Assembly (NCBI GenBank): GCA_016743235.1 | Contig: VRZD01000001.1 | Coordinates: 62,001 to 126,000, forward strand | Origin: Pantanalinema sp. GBBB05 | GTDB lineage: Bacteria > Cyanobacteriota > Cyanobacteriia > Leptolyngbyales > Leptolyngbyaceae | DNA length: 64,000 bases | Direction: 5' to 3' | Part shown: positions 28,677 through 36,819 of the stretch, in pieces | Numbering within the stretch: position 1 is the first letter of the stretch | Layout: each line of letters starts with the position of its first letter | Notes under the pieces: model-generated | The model's input: the letters and a program-made list of their open reading frames with translations, nothing else | Database searches by the model: none | Told to the model about the DNA's origin: nothing | Made by a program: the position numbers and the translations under genes

Positions 28677-28836
28677 AATTGGACGCTCACAGAAAATTAA
28701 AAGCGTATAGGGAGGGGCTTACTGTACCGTTAAGTTACTGTTCAGTAAACCGCTAGAGGCGTTGTCCCTATATCCTAATTTCTATCAAACATAATTTCGT
28801 TGACGATCATGTCGCCTTAAACACTTTGAAAAAGAT

Positions 28837-31752
28837 TTATTTGGCGTCCATCCAATTACTTCCAGCATGAATTTCTACCGCTAACGGAATAGATAGATGA
28901 GCAGCCGACTCCATAGTTGATTGAATCGTCGGTTTTAATACATTCCATTCATCGGCAGGCATTTCTAAAACCAATTCATCATGAACTTGCAGCAACATCC
29001 GGGCTTGATACCCTTGTAGTTGTTGCTGTAGTTTAACCATTGCCACTTTAATAATGTCAGCGCTCGACCCTTGAATCGGAGCGTTAGCGGCTGCCCGGAG
29101 TAATTGGGCATCATTTTTGTCACGGGTTTTAATACTATCTAGATTTAACTCTTGTGGTGGCATTCCCCGCAGCTTTTTCAGTTCCGTTCCCACAAAGTTA
29201 AAGTACCGTCGTCGCCCTAAAATAGTTTCAACATAGCCCCGAGCGATCGCTTCTTGTTGCATTTGTTTCAAATAACGAAATACCTTAGGGTAACGTTCAT
29301 TAAAGCGATCGATAAATGTTTGGGCTTGCCTGCGACCCACATTCGCTTCGCGGGCAAACCGGGAGGCGCCCATGCCATAGATCACTCCAAAGTTAATGAT
29401 CTTACCTAGCCGCCGTTCCTCCACTGTAACCGTGTCTTTTTCAAACAACAGTTGGGCTGTGAGGGTGTGCACATCTTGGCGATTTTGGTAAGCCTCAACT
29501 AATACTGCTTCTTGGCTCAAGTGCGCTAAGATGCGCAATTCAATTTGAGAATAATCAGCCGAAACAATGACCCATCCTGGTGCTGGAATAAAAGCTTTAC
29601 GAATTTGCCGACTGAATGCAGTACGAATCGGAATATTTTGCAGATTGGGGTTGGATGAAGATAATCGTCCAGTCGTCGTGATCGTTTGATTAAAGTTGGT
29701 ATGAACTCGTTGAGTATCGGGACGAATCAAATTGGGCAACGCATCCACATAAGTAGACTTCAATTTTGACAGTGTACGATGTTCAATAATCACATCAATC
29801 ACTGGATGATCACCTTGTAACTTCTCTAGCACTACCGCGTCTGTCGAATATCCCAATGTAGTTTTTCGTGATTTCTTGCGATCGAGCCCCAAGGTTTCAA
29901 ACAATAATTGACTTAATTGCTTTGGAGAACTGAGATTAAAGGTTGCTCCTGCCATCTCATAAGCACGTTGTTCAATCCCCGCTAACTCTTGTTCTAAATG
30001 TTGCGAAAGTTCATTCAGATAAGCACAATCAATTCGTACTCCTAACGCTTCCATTGCTGCCAATACTGGCTCTAAGGGTTGCTCCACCTCTAGTAATAGT
30101 CGTTTCAAGGCTGGAGTTTTCTCGAGTTCTTCTGCCAGTATAGGCATCAGTTGAAATGTCGTATAGGCATCCATACCGCAATAATCTGCTACGGCTGGAA
30201 TGGCTATATCCGCGATCGTTTTACCTTTGGGAACTAGTTGTTCATAACTCTGGGCAATAATCCCTAAATGTTTGCGTCCCAGATCACTCAAGGTATGGCT
30301 TTCTTCTGGATTAATCACATAACTGGCTAAAATCGTGTCAAAGATGACACCCTGTAATTGAATCCCCTGGAATTGCAGGACTAAGCGATCGTATTTGGCA
30401 TTCTGCAACACCTTAGGATAAATCGGATTTTCTAGTATGGGTCGCAATGTTTCTAACGCTAAATCGCGATCGAGATTTGCACCACTGGTATGACCCACTG
30501 GGATATAAGCCACTTGATTGGGCTGATTTCCCCAACAACACCCAATGCCCACCAGCGTCGCATCGCGTGGTTCTAGAGAAGTAGTTTCCGTATCCCAGGC
30601 AACAGGGGTTTCAGGATGATTGCGGGTTTGCAATGATTGCACCAGCGTCTGCAATTTCTCGGGTGTATCAATAATCTGCGGATTCAAAACAATCTTCGGT
30701 TGACTACGAGCCAGTTCCGTTTCCTCAGGAGTAAAGAACCACAGATCATCATCGTCTTGAGCGATCGTCAGTCCCGCAATCTGGGGTTTTTCTGGCAAAG
30801 TATTTAGCGTTGCTTCGATCGCATCTGCTGTATTCTCAACAGAACTCCCCCCAAATTGCTGCTGTAATTTCTGGAAGCGATTAATAAATGAGCGAAATTC
30901 CAGTTTCTCCAAAAAGGGTAGGACTACACTTTGATCAAAGCCTTTGAGTTTGCAGTCTTCTAGAGCAATATCAAGCGGTACATCCAAATGAATTTGTGCC
31001 AGGTACTGTGAGTGCAGTGCATTATCCCGTCCCTCTTCCAGCTTCTTACGAGTCGCACCCTTAATTTCCTCGATCGCTGCATAAACCTGCTCCAGCGAAC
31101 CGTAGGTATTGAGCAATTGCGTTGCCGTTTTCTCACCGATTCCCCGTACCCCAGGAATGTTATCTGAGGAGTCGCCACACAAGGCTTTGAAGTCAACCAC
31201 CTGCGATGGTAGTACGCCTAATTTGGCTTTTACTTCCTGGACTCCAAACTCTTTGGGTGGCGGTGTGCCTTTACCAAACGTACTACTGAGATATAACACC
31301 TTGACCGTTTCGTCCGGATCAATGAGTTGAAACAAATCCCGATCGCCACTAAGAATCTTGACGCGAAAACCATTGTTGCTGGCTCGTCGCGCCAGTGTGC
31401 CAATAATATCGTCCGCTTCATAGCCGGGAGCCGTTAGGACAGGCAAATTCAATACAGCCAATAACTCTTGCAGATTGGCTAGATCAGGCAAAAAGTCTTC
31501 TGGTACGTCCGGTCTACCCGCTTTATAGGTTGTATCGGCTTCATGCCGAAAGGTCTTCTCCCCCATATCAAAGGCGATCGCCACATATTGTGGCTGCTCA
31601 GTTTCCATCACCTCCAATAACGCTTTCAGGAAACCATAGGCAACACTAGTCGGAATTCCGCTTTTAGTTCTCAGCCCACCATCACGCCCTTTCGCAAAGG
31701 CGAAGTAGGCACGAAAGGCAAGCGAGTGCCCGTCAACAAGAATCAGCATGGG
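28837..31752 (-). CDS. polA: DNA polymerase I
   Basis: Family A DNA polymerase for gap filling and RNA-primer removal. From the ATG at 31752 it is 971 residues: 5'-3' flap nuclease (about 1-290, with LLVDGHSLAFRAYFAF, YEADDIIGTL, LSGDRDLFQL and GDSSDNIPGV), 3'-5' proofreading domain (about 335-520, with intact Exo I WDTETTSLEP, Exo II NAKYDRLVL and Exo III DYCGMDAYTT), and polymerase domain (about 530-971, with DYSQIELRILAHLS, the O helix RRLGKIINFGVIYGMG and the metal site LLQVHDELVLE). All catalytic acids of the three activities are present. The frame is open for 48 codons further upstream with no ATG; the ATG places the nuclease start as in other cyanobacterial PolA proteins. Runs in the same direction as the membrane kinase 160 bases away. 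Confidence 0.96.
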   Translation of the reverse strand, partial: PMLILVDGHSLAFRAYFAFAKGRDGGLRTKSGIPTSVAYGFLKALLEVMETEQPQYVAIAFDMGEKTFRHEADTTYKAGRPDVPEDFLPDLANLQELLAVLNLPVLTAPGYEADDIIGTLARRASNNGFRVKILSGDRDLFQLIDPDETVKVLYLSSTFGKGTPPPKEFGVQEVKAKLGVLPSQVVDFKALCGDSSDNIPGVRGIGEKTATQLLNTYGSLEQVYAAIEEIKGATRKKLEEGRDNALHSQYLAQIHLDVPLDIALEDCKLKGFDQSVVLPFLEKLEFRSFINRFQKLQQQFGGSSVENTADAIEATLNTLPEKPQIAGLTIAQDDDDLWFFTPEETELARSQPKIVLNPQIIDTPEKLQTLVQSLQTRNHPETPVAWDTETTSLEPRDATLVGIGCCWGNQPNQVAYIPVGHTSGANLDRDLALETLRPILENPIYPKVLQNAKYDRLVLQFQGIQLQGVIFDTILASYVINPEESHTLSDLGRKHLGIIAQSYEQLVPKGKTIADIAIPAVADYCGMDAYTTFQLMPILAEELEKTPALKRLLLEVEQPLEPVLAAMEALGVRIDCAYLNELSQHLEQELAGIEQRAYEMAGATFNLSSPKQLSQLLFETLGLDRKKSRKTTLGYSTDAVVLEKLQGDHPVIDVIIEHRTLSKLKSTYVDALPNLIRPDTQRVHTNFNQTITTTGRLSSSNPNLQNIPIRTAFSRQIRKAFIPAPGWVIVSADYSQIELRILAHLSQEAVLVEAYQNRQDVHTLTAQLLFEKDTVTVEERRLGKIINFGVIYGMGASRFAREANVGRRQAQTFIDRFNERYPKVFRYLKQMQQEAIARGYVETILGRRRYFNFVGTELKKLRGMPPQELNLDSIKTRDKNDAQLLRAAANAPIQGSSADIIKVAMVKLQQQLQGYQARMLLQVHDELVLEMPADEWNVLKPTIQSTMESAAHLSIPLAVEIHAGSNWMDAK

Positions 31753-32015
31753 TTTAGTTGGAGAGGAGTCGGCAGCCAAGGGATTGACCTGAGTGGATGG
31801 ACATGCCCCATTGTATCGAGTTGAGCGGGGATCGATAGGGGTAAGGCGATCCCCAAATTTACCTAAATCTAATGACAGAGAGACACTGCCGAGCAATTAA
31901 CTCTCTAGCAGGAGGTTTTTCAGGACATCTTGCTCTAACTTAGAAGCCATCAGGGATAGGTAAATAAATACCACTCTGATGATTACCTCTCATCTCAATA
32001 CAGGATGGTTAAACG

Positions 32016-32231
32016 ATGAAAACCCAGCTGCAACACCAGTCATCCAATAGCGAACTAGAACTATTTATTCAAATGGCAGCATTGCCACTCGCTTTCTTAG
32101 GATTTTTACTAGCCCTTAGCTTTAGCTTTTCTCACTATTTCGAAGCCAATCATCAGGGACAATCACCCACGCTCGCCTATCAGAATTCCTCTATTAAACC
32201 TACGAATCAATCTCCCCTCCCGAACCATTAA
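32016..32231 (+). CDS. Small single-pass membrane protein
   Basis: A 71-residue protein with one hydrophobic helix (about 22-44, MAALPLAFLGFLLALSFSF) flanked by polar tails. The segment NSELELFIQMAALPLAFLGF resembles NSELPLFLQCALLTVGFL of the 45-residue protein encoded 366 bases downstream, so the two are probably paralogues. Function unknown. Divergent from polA. Confidence 0.6.
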   Translation: MKTQLQHQSSNSELELFIQMAALPLAFLGFLLALSFSFSHYFEANHQGQSPTLAYQNSSIKPTNQSPLPNH

Positions 32232-32596
32232 TTACTGAAAAATATTTGGGAATTTTGTTACAAGTTTAAGTTTAATCAATTTTGGCTTAACTAGCTTTTT
32301 TCATAATTAGTTCAGCGCTACAATGGCTGTCCTGCCTGCTTAGCAATACATTTCTCTAACTTTACCTTTATGGCAAAATTATGCTAAAAAAAGTTGAGGT
32401 GTAAAGCAAAATCGATGTTGATTCCGTAAATCCTGGCAGATATACCAAAGCCTTGACAGATGAAAAAGTATAATAATGGTAGGATTACAGAAGCAAAATC
32501 ATCAAGAAGGTGGAAACTTATAAAGGCAAGGAATTGTCTTAATTAGCTAGAGGCAATGACATTGCTCCCTCACTTCAAAGTCAACAGGAGGAACTG
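32232..32596. other. 365-bp intergenic region
   Basis: AT-rich, no gene seen. The right end carries the ribosome site AGGAGGA (32585-32592) of the small gene that follows. Confidence 0.4.
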
Positions 32597-32734
32597 ATGA
32601 CGAAACGGATTTCCAACCTCCATATCACTAGTCACGCCAGAAGCTTACCTCAAGGCAATTCAGAATTACCGCTATTTCTGCAATGCGCCCTTCTTACAGT
32701 TGGGTTTTTATTACTAGTCGCTCTATTTCCATAA
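32597..32734 (+). CDS. 45-residue single-pass membrane protein
   Basis: A short gene with an exceptionally good ribosome site (CAGGAGGAA, 5 bases before ATG 32597). The product ends in a hydrophobic helix (about 24-45, LPLFLQCALLTVGFLLLVALFP) and stops right after it. It shares the NSEL-LF-Q-A-L---FLL--L-F pattern with the small protein at 32016-32231. Its stop is 69 bases before the convergent CDF gene ends. Too short for family assignment; the ribosome site and the paralogy support it. Confidence 0.6.
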   Translation: MTKRISNLHITSHARSLPQGNSELPLFLQCALLTVGFLLLVALFP

Positions 32735-32802
32735 GGAGTTTTCCCGATTTAGTTCCTTCACCGGAAGGTTTTCTCCCATCACTCGTCCTTAAAATATTAC
32801 GA

Positions 32803-33717
32803 TTAGGCGATCGACTGAGCTGGATGTTCTGGGCTAGGTCGATCGCTATCAATATAAACCACAATTCGCACCGGACCATAGTGTTGACGCAACACCCGTT
32901 CGACCCGCTCAATCACCGTTCGGGTTACACTGGCAAATTCGGGATGGAGGATCAGATGCATTTCTACATACACGAGGCGACCCACAATTCCTCGCGATCG
33001 AATGTCATAACAATGTAGAATTCCTTCTACCTGATGAATCGTTTTGGCTAACGCCTCTGGTGCGATCGCGACTTGCTGCAACATTGAAGGTAACTGGCGG
33101 TTCAGCAATTGCCAACAGTTCAGCATCAGCAGAGCTACCATGACAAGGGTTAGGAGGGGATCGAGCCAAGTCAACCCCTGCCAAATTCCTACTAATCCCG
33201 CCAGCACCACTAACGCTAACCAGCTATCCTGCAAACTGTGTGCCACGCTCATACGCAGCGTTGAACTTTCCAGTAGCCGAGCCTGTAAGCGGATAAAGAA
33301 ACTGAGGCAGAAGCTAATTGCCGCCGCTAAACCTAAAATCTGAATCAGCGGCAAGGTGATTTTGACTGGGAACTGAATCCCAGGATTGGCTACTAGTAAT
33401 TGCAGTTGTTGCACTGCGATCGCCAACAAATTGAACCCGGCAAAGCCCAAGAAGGCAATCAGAAGCAAGGTGAGAATCGCTTCTACCTTGTTATGTCCCC
33501 ATAAGTCCCGTTCAACCCCATGCCGGGAAGAGACCGCCACTAAGCTCAAGAAAATACTGAAGCTGCTAATTAACGTATGTAACGCCTGGGACACCAAACT
33601 CATCGACTGGGTTGCCCAACCAATCCATAGCTTCATCGCCAATACTAACAAGGTTAACCATAAGACGGCTAACAGTACCCGATGGCTCGCCCGACGACGA
33701 CCCTGTACCTCACTCAT
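32803..33717 (-). CDS. CDF-family cation transporter with altered metal site
   Basis: A 304-residue membrane protein of the cation diffusion facilitator family, normally H+/divalent metal exchangers exporting Zn, Fe, Mn or Co. Six membrane helices lie in residues 10-215, followed by a cytoplasmic domain (about 220-295) with the ferredoxin-like fold and VEMHLILHPE. Helix V keeps H and D in AHSLQDSW. In helix II, however, the two Asp that complete the transport site are replaced: the segment reads SQALHTLIS where DxxHxxxD is expected, giving Gln and Ser. Metal transport by the usual site is therefore doubtful. It lies divergent from a HAD phosphatase gene (181-base gap). Confidence 0.85.
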   Translation of the reverse strand: MSEVQGRRRASHRVLLAVLWLTLLVLAMKLWIGWATQSMSLVSQALHTLISSFSIFLSLVAVSSRHGVERDLWGHNKVEAILTLLLIAFLGFAGFNLLAIAVQQLQLLVANPGIQFPVKITLPLIQILGLAAAISFCLSFFIRLQARLLESSTLRMSVAHSLQDSWLALVVLAGLVGIWQGLTWLDPLLTLVMVALLMLNCWQLLNRQLPSMLQQVAIAPEALAKTIHQVEGILHCYDIRSRGIVGRLVYVEMHLILHPEFASVTRTVIERVERVLRQHYGPVRIVVYIDSDRPSPEHPAQSIA

Positions 33718-33898
33718 AGGTTCACACCTGAATTGATGCCGTCTTCATTATCAGCAGTCCTTCCCCGGATGCACGAAAAAATTGGAGATTGTTCAGTAGT
33801 GATACGAACTTGTTCTCAATAACCGACATCCTCACCGAATGGGAAGGATGATCAATGTTAGCCTCAGTAATGAATTTACGGAAAATTGAGCCATCATC

Positions 33899-34768
33899 AT
33901 GCAGCAATCACCTGCCAGTCAGCCAACCCAGTCCTCTAGCGGCGATGCTGCTGACATTCGCTTACTAGTCTTAGATATTGATGGCACGATCGCAGGTGTC
34001 TCGAATCAGATTAATGCCGCCGTGAAGCAGACCGTTCAGGCGGTTCAAGCAAAAGGGATTAAAGTCGCGATCGCCACGGGGCGGATGTATCGTTCTGCCC
34101 TCCGCTTTCATCATGATTTAGGGGCAGATTTGCCGTTAATGACCTACCAAGGGGCGCTGATTCAAGATCCAGCCACTCAGACCGTTCTGCGGCACTGGAC
34201 AGTCTCCAAAAACCTTGCTGCCCAACTGCTAGATTATTTTGAACAACCGGAACTCCGGGATTTGCTATCAGTACATTTTTACATTCAGGATCAGTTGTAT
34301 GTGCGCGAACTTAGTTCCGAAAGTAAAAATTACGCCGAACGATCGGGGATTCAACCGATCGCGGTTGGAGATCTGCGTACCACCCTCGATCGAGAACCTA
34401 CTAAGGTATTGGCACTAACGGACGATGCTATCCTAATCGATCGCATTTTGGGACACCTGCGAGCGCAGTACACCCCGGCTGAACTCTATCTCACAACCTC
34501 CGTTGCCACGTTCTTTGAAGCCACTAATCCCTTAGTCAACAAAGGGACAGCCGTGCAATATCTAGCCGAGGAGTATTTGGGACTGCAACCGCATCAGGTT
34601 ATGACAGTTGGTGACAATTTTAATGATGTGGAAATGCTGCAATATGCTGGAATTGGGGTAGCGATGGGAGATGCCCCGGATGATGTGAAAGCGATCGCGG
34701 ATTGGGTAGCTCCTAGTGTAGAGGAGGATGGTGCGGCTGTAGCGATCGAGAAATTCCTACTGTCATGA
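33899..34768 (+). CDS. Cof-type HAD phosphatase
   Basis: A 289-residue HAD hydrolase of the Cof/YidA subfamily (type IIB cap) that dephosphorylates sugar phosphates or cofactors. After a 20-residue polar N-terminus, motif I is LLVLDIDGTIAG (nucleophile about D26, D28), motif II Thr in VAIATGRMY near 62, motif III Lys in NKGTAVQYLAE near 218, motif IV VGDNFNDVEML near 241, and the following GVAMGDAPDDVKAIADWVAPSVEEDGAA is the C-terminal signature of the group. ATG 33899. Its stop is 15 bases before the terminator end of the first Yfr2-like RNA on the other strand. Substrate not predictable. Confidence 0.9.
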   Translation: MQQSPASQPTQSSSGDAADIRLLVLDIDGTIAGVSNQINAAVKQTVQAVQAKGIKVAIATGRMYRSALRFHHDLGADLPLMTYQGALIQDPATQTVLRHWTVSKNLAAQLLDYFEQPELRDLLSVHFYIQDQLYVRELSSESKNYAERSGIQPIAVGDLRTTLDREPTKVLALTDDAILIDRILGHLRAQYTPAELYLTTSVATFFEATNPLVNKGTAVQYLAEEYLGLQPHQVMTVGDNFNDVEMLQYAGIGVAMGDAPDDVKAIADWVAPSVEEDGAAVAIEKFLLS

Positions 34769-34782
34769 CAGTTTGGTTTAAA

Positions 34783-34849
34783 TCAGAAAGAGCGCCGACG
34801 ACTGTCCGTGTTTCGTCTCGGCGCTCTCGCTGGTTCGCTCCTCACACCC
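34783..34849 (-). ncRNA. Yfr2/Cyano-1-like small RNA, copy 1
   Basis: Predicted RNA of about 67 nt on the minus strand. The 5' part contains GGTGTGAGGAG, an exact complement of the CUCCUCACACC core known from the cyanobacterial sRNA Yfr1. The 3' part is a hairpin with arms GAGCGCCGA and TCGGCGCTC (plus-strand positions 34818-34826 and 34790-34798) whose loop holds GAAACACGGACA; a GAAACA loop element is characteristic of the Yfr2 family. A TTTCTGATT tail follows, so the hairpin also works as terminator. A good sigma-70 promoter precedes it. The whole block recurs 299 bases away with one mismatch. Family assignment is from memory of motifs, not from a covariance search. Confidence 0.75.
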
Positions 34850-34853
34850 CTAG

Positions 34854-34882
34854 AATATAACCGACCGCCATAGATTTGTCAT
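34854..34882 (-). promoter_or_regulatory. Promoter of sRNA copy 1
   Basis: On the minus strand: -35 ATGACA (34877-34882), 17-nt spacer, -10 TATATT (34854-34859); a start about 6 bases later falls at 34847-34849, just before GGTGTGAGGAG. Conserved in copy 2. Confidence 0.7.
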
Positions 34883-35081
34883 CCTAACGAAATATCGGAA
34901 GAACTTATTTTTAGGGTTGATTCTCATTCTTTAGGCTAATACCAAAGGATTCGCGTCTGCCTTTGGGACATAGGCAACCCAATCCCTGTCAGGAATGAGA
35001 GCTAAACAGATACGCAATGCCTTAAATCTGTAATGCTGGTGAGGTTGGTATCTCATCTAGGTATGAGCTGATCCATTTAGA

Positions 35082-35148
35082 TCAGAAAGAGCGCCGACGA
35101 CTGTCCGTGTTTCGTCTCGGCGCTCTCGCTGGTTCGCTCCTCACACCC
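35082..35148 (-). ncRNA. Yfr2/Cyano-1-like small RNA, copy 2
   Basis: Same RNA as copy 1, base for base over the transcribed part, with the Yfr1-complementary GGTGTGAGGAG near its 5' end and the GAAACA-loop terminator hairpin at its 3' end (arms at 35117-35125 and 35089-35097). It lies 55 bases downstream of the NYN gene stop, same strand, but has its own promoter. Two adjacent identical copies suggest gene-dosage amplification or recent duplication. Confidence 0.75.
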
Positions 35149-35152
35149 CTAG

Positions 35153-35181
35153 AATATAACCGACCGTCATAGATTTGTCAT
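35153..35181 (-). promoter_or_regulatory. Promoter of sRNA copy 2
   Basis: Minus strand: -35 ATGACA (35176-35181), 17-nt spacer, -10 TATATT (35153-35158). A second ATGACA lies a few bases further upstream (near 35187-35192). Confidence 0.7.
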
Positions 35182-35203
35182 CCTTTTGTCATATCAGAAA
35201 TAA

Positions 35204-36700
35204 TTATTTGAGTCCTACTTGCCAGATTTTCCCATGTTGCTGGACTTTCAGCGTTTTACAGGACTTCAGAAACGTTGGATATTTCTGATTGAGCGCCAAC
35301 TCCTTAATTACTGCTGTGATCGGTTGTTGATGCACCCGAGCAAACTGAGTCCCCAAAACACTGATATCGACCCAACCACTGGGAGTGGTTTTTGACAGTG
35401 GCTTGAGCAACTCCACGATTGCCTGTTCTAGCTGAGCCGATGTCTTGATCCCATTATTGCTGACTGAAGCTGATGCCGGGTTAGAAGTAGGTTTCGGTAA
35501 AGCACTCGCTGGCTGACTACCAGAAGGCTGCTCTGAAGTTGACCGCTCGGCATTACTTTCCTTAGCCTGCACTGTAGAAGTGATGCTAGGAGCTTCAAAT
35601 AAATTGATATATAGGTCTGATTGGTCTGGAGGTTGATGCACTACGAAGTCAGCCGGACGATCAATAAACAAATCTCTGGCACGTTTACCCACAGCATGGG
35701 TATTCATCACCTGGCTGATTGTGACTCCAGTCGCTTGCTGGAAGCATTGTGATACTCTGGAGAGCCGAATCCAAGCGCAGGCAGTTTGGTGTTGTTCCTC
35801 TCGAATCAAAGTTTTCAGTCGCATAATGCTTTCTGCCAAAGAAGGGACAGTTGGCATCGGCTGATTTGAGTAAGCCTTAATTTCCCCAGTTTCGGAGTTC
35901 AGGATTGTTACAGCCTCGTTCTGCTTCCGCACCTGATAGACGATCAAGCCCTTCTGCCGCAATTTAGTGCAAAGACTAGTCATGACTTTATCGGAGGAGC
36001 AGACCAGGATTTCGCGGACCGTTGGGTAATGTTCATGGATTGACGACCCGATCGCAATCATCTTGCCATCTGCCATATCATTTCCGGCTGGAACATGCAT
36101 CAGGTCGTAACCGCGATCGTGTAACTCCTGGTCATATTTGCCTAACTTGCGCCAGTTGGCAAAGGCGATTTTCACCCGCAGGGGATGGGTGCAGGTGTTG
36201 GCGAGAAATTTTTCCGTTTCCAGATCGGGTTGCAGATTTTCGGCATCCAATAGCAGAATTGCGGTTTCACTTGGATAAGTTCGTTGACGATCGGGCGTTG
36301 CAGTTGAAGTTAGCCGAGACGTTTCCGGCGTAGCTTGACTGGTCGTACTTGGACTAAGCAAATCCTGTACGTGTTGAATCAGTGTAGAAAATGCCACAGA
36401 CTCAAACCAGGTAGGGAGTAACAGTAACCTGAGAACTTTTTCGATCTCTTGAATTAGCGCCTCCGTTGAGGCGATCGCAGCTAGTTTTGCCGATAGTTTT
36501 TCAATAAACACCTGGGCATGAGCGGGATGCTGCCAGGGCAAGGCGCGGCACTTTTCTACCAAAAGTTCGGGAGTTTGGTGATGAGCGACGGCGATCGCCC
36601 GCGCAATAGCAGCACAAATCTGATGCAGGATCGTAGGGTCATTCACAGGCAGTGGTTCGATCGGCAATACCAATAAGAATTCTCTACAGGAAAAAGTCAA
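35204..36700 (-). CDS. NYN-domain ribonuclease-like protein with C-terminal LOTUS-like domain
   Basis: A 498-residue protein. Residues about 1-120 are helical and unassigned. About 145-275 is a NYN (PIN-like, LabA/MARF1-type) domain with acidic residues in ILLLDAENLQ, GNDMADGKMIAIG and CSSDK, consistent with a metal-dependent RNase. A middle region (about 285-355) is helical, then a Ser/Thr/Pro-rich linker, and the last 75 residues (ELLKPLSKTTPSGWVDISVLG...FLKSCKTLKVQQ) look like an OST-HTH/LOTUS RNA-binding domain. This NYN plus LOTUS combination is known in bacteria and in RNA-decay proteins. No ATG near the start: TTG at 36700 is the longest choice, GTG at 36646 an alternative. It is immediately upstream of the two sRNA genes on the same strand. 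Confidence 0.78.
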   Translation of the reverse strand: MTFSCREFLLVLPIEPLPVNDPTILHQICAAIARAIAVAHHQTPELLVEKCRALPWQHPAHAQVFIEKLSAKLAAIASTEALIQEIEKVLRLLLLPTWFESVAFSTLIQHVQDLLSPSTTSQATPETSRLTSTATPDRQRTYPSETAILLLDAENLQPDLETEKFLANTCTHPLRVKIAFANWRKLGKYDQELHDRGYDLMHVPAGNDMADGKMIAIGSSIHEHYPTVREILVCSSDKVMTSLCTKLRQKGLIVYQVRKQNEAVTILNSETGEIKAYSNQPMPTVPSLAESIMRLKTLIREEQHQTACAWIRLSRVSQCFQQATGVTISQVMNTHAVGKRARDLFIDRPADFVVHQPPDQSDLYINLFEAPSITSTVQAKESNAERSTSEQPSGSQPASALPKPTSNPASASVSNNGIKTSAQLEQAIVELLKPLSKTTPSGWVDISVLGTQFARVHQQPITAVIKELALNQKYPTFLKSCKTLKVQQHGKIWQVGLK

Positions 36701-36819
36701 GTTTTTCCGGGTTAAGTCAGCTTGATGACTGTCTTTAGCATGGACATTTGTGCCAGAAAATTCACCGATCGTCCTCGGAGCTTCATAATGAAAGTGGACG
36801 CTTTACATTGCTTCATAAC

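Larger units (their letters stand above)
34782..35183. repeat. Direct repeat, two ~103-bp copies
   Basis: 34782-34884 and 35081-35183 are identical except for one base (C at 34868, T at 35167). Offset 299 bases. Each copy comprises a complete sRNA gene: promoter, RNA and terminator. The ~196 bases between them are unrelated and contain no gene. Confidence 0.95.

Noticed and set aside
34833..34851. A Yfr1 sRNA on the plus strand (CTCCTCACACC core)
   Set aside because: The plus strand lacks a terminator and promoter in the right order; the T-tailed hairpin and -35/-10 are on the minus strand, so the core is the complement within a Yfr2-like gene.
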